In this document: one piece after another, positions 62,901 to 64,000 of the stretch
Numbering within the stretch: the first letter of the stretch is position 1
Layout of the letters: each line of letters starts with the position of its first letter
From: Paracoccus liaowanqingii
GTDB taxonomy: Bacteria > Pseudomonadota > Alphaproteobacteria > Rhodobacterales > Rhodobacteraceae
Direction of reading: 5' to 3'
NCBI RefSeq assembly: GCF_004683865.2
Contig: NZ_CP038439.1
Location: 1,094,501-1,158,500, forward strand
Length of the DNA: 64,000 nucleotides
Made by a program: the position numbers and the translations under genes
Notes under the pieces: model-generated
The model's database searches: none
The model's input: the letters and a program-made list of their open reading frames with translations, nothing else
What the model was told of the DNA's origin: nothing

Positions 62901-63826
62901 TCGCAGCCGCTGCGCTCCAGCACCTCGTCCAGCAGGCTTTCCTGGCGCAGGGCCGAGGGCACCGTCAGCTGCGAGGCCGCCCCGTCGGTGTTCACCCCCG
63001 TCGCCAGCAGCCGTGCCCGGCGCCGCGCCATCATCCGCTCGGCCACGTCGGGATGCTGCAGGACCAGCGCCACGCAGGCCTCGGACCGGACATAGCCGTC
63101 CGCCCCGGCATCGAAGGTGCGGCAGAGGCCGGTGGGCGACATCATCCGCGCCTGCGAGAAGCCCACGAAACCTCCCGGCGTCATCAGCACATGCACGCCG
63201 CCGACGATGGCGGTGTCGACCTGGCCCGTCCGGATCGCCTCGGACGCCTGATGCAGCGCGAAGAGCGACGAGGCGCAGGCGGCATCCAGCACGTAGCTGG
63301 GCCCGCCGAAATCGAAGACCGAGGACACGCGGTTGGCGATGATGCACAGCGTGTTGCCAAGCGAGAAGCTGGACCCGGACCGCGCGGTATCGGAATAATA
63401 GGGCCAGAGGTTCTCGACCAGCGAGGCGCCGACGAAGACCCCGGTGCGCGGGCCCGCCAGATCGCGGGGCGACAGGCCGGCATCCTCGATGGCCTCCCAC
63501 ACGGTCTGCAGCATCAGCCGCTGCTGGGGATCGGTGTCGACGGCCTCGCGCGGGGTGATGCCGAAGAAGCCCGCGTCGAACCGGAACACATCGTCCAGCT
63601 GGCCCGAGGCCAGCGAATAGGTCTTGCCCCGGCGGTTCTGGAACGGGTCGGCGTAAAGGTCGGGGTCGAACAGGCCCGTGCGCAACTGACCGATGGTGCA
63701 GCGCCCGTCCCGCAGCACTTGCCACATCCGGTCCCGTCCCCGGGCGCCGGGAACCCGGCAGCCGATCCCGCTGATGACCGGACCGTCGGAAGGGGAGGAG
63801 AACGCCTGCGGCGGGGTCTTGGGCAT
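56945..63826 (-). CDS. Fully reducing type I polyketide synthase, single module
   Basis: 2,293 residues from ATG 63826. KS (about 15-435): Cys184 in DAACASS, His319 in EAHGTGT, His357 in TNFGHAEP. AT (about 535-830): GHSVG with Ser625, and IPYHS instead of the usual HAFH or YASH. DH (about 905-1175): His926 in LADHRVGG and D1082-x3-H1086. A methyltransferase-like region (about 1180-1560) lacks a SAM glycine motif. ER (about 1600-1910): HGGAGGVGLAAIQ. KR (about 1925-2150): GGTGGLG, with Ser and Tyr2074 in YSAAN. ACP with Ser2236 in GIDSL. No thioesterase or reductase domain. The layout is like fungal and animal iterative synthases. Confidence 0.93.
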   Translation of the reverse strand: MPKTPPQAFSSPSDGPVISGIGCRVPGARGRDRMWQVLRDGRCTIGQLRTGLFDPDLYADPFQNRRGKTYSLASGQLDDVFRFDAGFFGITPREAVDTDPQQRLMLQTVWEAIEDAGLSPRDLAGPRTGVFVGASLVENLWPYYSDTARSGSSFSLGNTLCIIANRVSSVFDFGGPSYVLDAACASSLFALHQASEAIRTGQVDTAIVGGVHVLMTPGGFVGFSQARMMSPTGLCRTFDAGADGYVRSEACVALVLQHPDVAERMMARRRARLLATGVNTDGAASQLTVPSALRQESLLDEVLERSGCDPDDLSFYEAHGTGTQVGDPVEARAIGQAIGQLRRMPLPIGSAKTNFGHAEPAAGLVGLAKVLLAMQHRALPASLHFTAPNPAIDFDGLNLRVNTALLPLGPGRLVAGLNSFGFGGTNVAAILAEAAPPPPRLHPVALPRPAKAPWLLLSAASQASLDRLATAWSERLKGIPEAEGAALCAAAAARMALPHRLALPLRDAMSGGLSHSDGDSLLRGVAGGGQVRGVLAFPGNGAQVPGMGVAEYRHDPAFRAAFDEVAGAMAGMGIDDLVGLMHAPDLADRLSGPLVAQPLLFGFQVAQARSLLAAGLHCDAVIGHSVGEIAALHVAGCLDLPAATRIIVTRSTAFEALRGQGGMAVLAASEADVTRALAGLALPDLAIAAVNSPRSVTVAGSQAAIARLARVSIAGKRLPLMRLKVEIPYHSPLVQPLRERFMVDLAGLQVAPPRMQVGAAALGRVMRPGDMGLDYLWRNARDPVRFADAAAALAKDGPCHLVEVSPTPVFAGNIRDIARFGGVALTHYQPQPPQDGAPPGWQAARAWAAGVPVRPEILGGARTGPSPEMPAYPWDEQEYRTQLTPDGLDAYGGAGPRLLVGRRAEVDAPLWVTDMTPTHPAWLADHRVGGRIVLAAATLVEMALGAAASLWPDQPLQLLHFDILAPAVIEGDGLRIRTRIDEATGALTLQMRPRLTQAAWVGLARGVVRRGTGLAAPRAPARRGRPLDPEDLYDGLAAGGLDYGPAFRRMAALAALGSDAVRLDLSPGQVTRRFLLDPTALDGAFHGLAAILPALTGSSDSAARELAGRLREGATLLPTRMGHLQLFRPGVAPHLVQVTVTRHRRHSLLARIALFDAQGDPVALVEEAEFSVVHLDAATRIAPMRLIDRRVRLRLPGDAVRLPRGWGDPVRLVARLTQGHPGRPGPLDTALHDLRAAVKAGRGQDEALTRALQVQPDLADDLRAVMIAAEGRDPRDTALHGLVRRRMWAHAGRILGDLLRLWPRDQRCTLLILGLPDLALLRELADDPRLDGIRIAAADPGARSLLIQVLPPDLMPWVTDNPAPGGSDLVLIAGPVPVGDLVSQALAPGGLALAMRPADATRTTWAEGDLEADGLTLRLSAWRRDPAPVTGQAPMFDPDLGQLPALPDDLTAALRACATGGTPSHRIIAMAHRPGEDLTHGLTRAMMAVKTALSRPGPPILMIAADPDADHDFPILAAGLRSIAVTATNEAGARTIRLLALSGPAPDAPALARLVALTEDESAVHASPAGLQADRVQPLSPRANAARALQLGQRDPGRLDSLHWQPLAPRSPRAGEVEIEVAATGLNFRDVMSARGLLSERILEAGASGAGMGMEYAGTVRRAGPGVDLAPGTQVMGFAASAFATRLVVPAAAVTPLPDGIDTVSAAGLPVAFVTAWEALRNLAALQPGETVLIHGGAGGVGLAAIQVARLVGARVFATAGTPEKRALARAMGAEAVFDSRDLGFATDLMQATAGRGADVVLNSLSGEAMARSVDCLAPFGRFVELGKRDYLEGTQMDLRPFARNLTYVGMDLDQRLAADPARVMAILAALRAGFADGALRPVPVTPFAAGQAEEAFRHLLAARHTGKIVIRPPRPRLPRPRGQVRDAWIILGGTGGLGLPLARWLLDQGAAHVHLLSRGGEIGPGAGRIGRWARSCPQVSVHAVDAADPQAMAAFLDGLQGRRVGGVIHAAMVLRDRLIRDLDPVEAEQVVRAKLAVAQVLAALLRQGRLAPDHVILFSSIAAYLGNPGQVAYSAANCALSQLARQLRGEGHPVRALGWGALRDAGYLTRNAAVALQLSRMEGLGFLSTPQLLAELGAALRDPHPGDHVLAPLHWGRLAPVLPGLGSAMFRALVAEDAALARAEGELSDRLRQLDWPAALALVEAELRDILSAIMRLPPDQFDAHRPFNRYGIDSLMAMELRMDIERRFGTTLTSLPVTDEMTAARLAAVIVDRIRAEGDPDAPPAAAEAPA

Positions 63827-63878
63827 GGGGTCGATGGGTTCCGGAACTGGACGTGACGTGCAGAAGGCGCGGGCGCGC

Positions 63879-64000
63879 CTAGAGCCGCATGAAGTAGTTC
63901 CCGCCCAGATGCGTCGCCCCGTTCGACCGCAGCACGAGGTCGGTCTCCTCCATCGCAATTCCGGACACGACGTTGAACATGATGCCCTTGGACCCGCGCG
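63879..64000 (-). CDS. C-terminal end of an unknown protein (runs off the window)
   Basis: Only the last 39 residues are visible: RGSKGIMFNVVSGIAMEETD, then LVLRSNGATHLGGNYFMRL and a TAG stop at 63881-63879. I do not recognise the family. The gene ends 53 bp before the PKS start on the same strand, so it is probably the preceding gene of the same operon. Confidence 0.5.
   Translation of the reverse strand, partial: RGSKGIMFNVVSGIAMEETDLVLRSNGATHLGGNYFMRL

Noticed and set aside
56945..63826. Polyunsaturated fatty acid synthase
   Set aside because: PUFA synthases have several tandem ACPs and separate FabA-type dehydratases. This protein has one ACP and the order KS-AT-DH-ER-KR-ACP.

Overview
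The window is GC-rich DNA from an alphaproteobacterium, almost certainly a Rhodobacteraceae member; gene content and protein style point to Paracoccus or a close relative. Family-level evidence includes a fused ispDF, a class I DhnA-type aldolase, carD, a fused indolepyruvate ferredoxin oxidoreductase, a Suv3-like helicase, a DUF3572/diguanylate cyclase pair, two DUF4174 proteins and a gene-transfer-agent type holin/endolysin pair. Genes are packed tightly, with many ATGA or GTGA overlaps. I see no tRNA, rRNA, CRISPR array, insertion sequence or integrase.

Layout. 1-6 kb: the N-terminal end of a pyruvate phosphate dikinase-like gene, two cyclophilins, pgk, a class I fructose-bisphosphate aldolase and hom. 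5.7-18 kb: a small HEPN-like protein, a glycosyltransferase, a sulfotransferase-like protein, then the propionyl-CoA route (methylmalonyl-CoA mutase, pccA, pccB). These are interleaved with small exported proteins: two DUF4174 proteins, two glycine-zipper lipoproteins and a 51-residue lipoprotein. A TTTGCAAA element lies upstream of pccB. 18-24.5 kb: alr-mlaE-mlaF, phoH-ybeY-corC, a lysophospholipase-like hydrolase and an SCP2 protein. 24.5-35 kb: a TPR protein, the Suv3-like helicase with an Arg/Gly tail, an S4 protein, fdxA, carD, ppaC, a HAD hydrolase, a MaoC protein, ribF, a YcgN-family protein and a threonine aldolase. 34.8-39 kb, minus strand: pncC-pgpA-ispDF-purL in one overlapping run.

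39-49 kb: a LysR regulator divergent from indolepyruvate ferredoxin oxidoreductase, then murI between two short tandem duplications. The cytochrome c maturation genes ccmE, ccmF and ccmH follow. A GTA-type endolysin and holin sit between ccmE and ccmF, behind a perfect CtrA-type box (TTAA-N7-TTAAC). 49-54.4 kb: an enoyl-CoA hydratase, a NUDIX protein and a DUF983 protein. Then come signalling genes: a diguanylate cyclase with a degenerate receiver, DUF3572, an H-NOX protein that has lost its heme-ligating His, and a partner diguanylate cyclase with an H-NOX-associated domain.

54.4-64 kb: a minus-strand biosynthetic operon that I consider the most novel part. A partial unknown gene is followed by a 2,293-residue fully reducing type I polyketide synthase (KS-AT-DH-inactive MT-like-ER-KR-ACP, no release domain). 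Next, with an ATGA overlap, is a fusion of a catalytically dead peptide deformylase fold to a degenerate Rossmann domain. Last, with a GTGA overlap, is a GT4-like glycosyltransferase. The arrangement suggests a glycosylated reduced polyketide or lipid of unknown structure.
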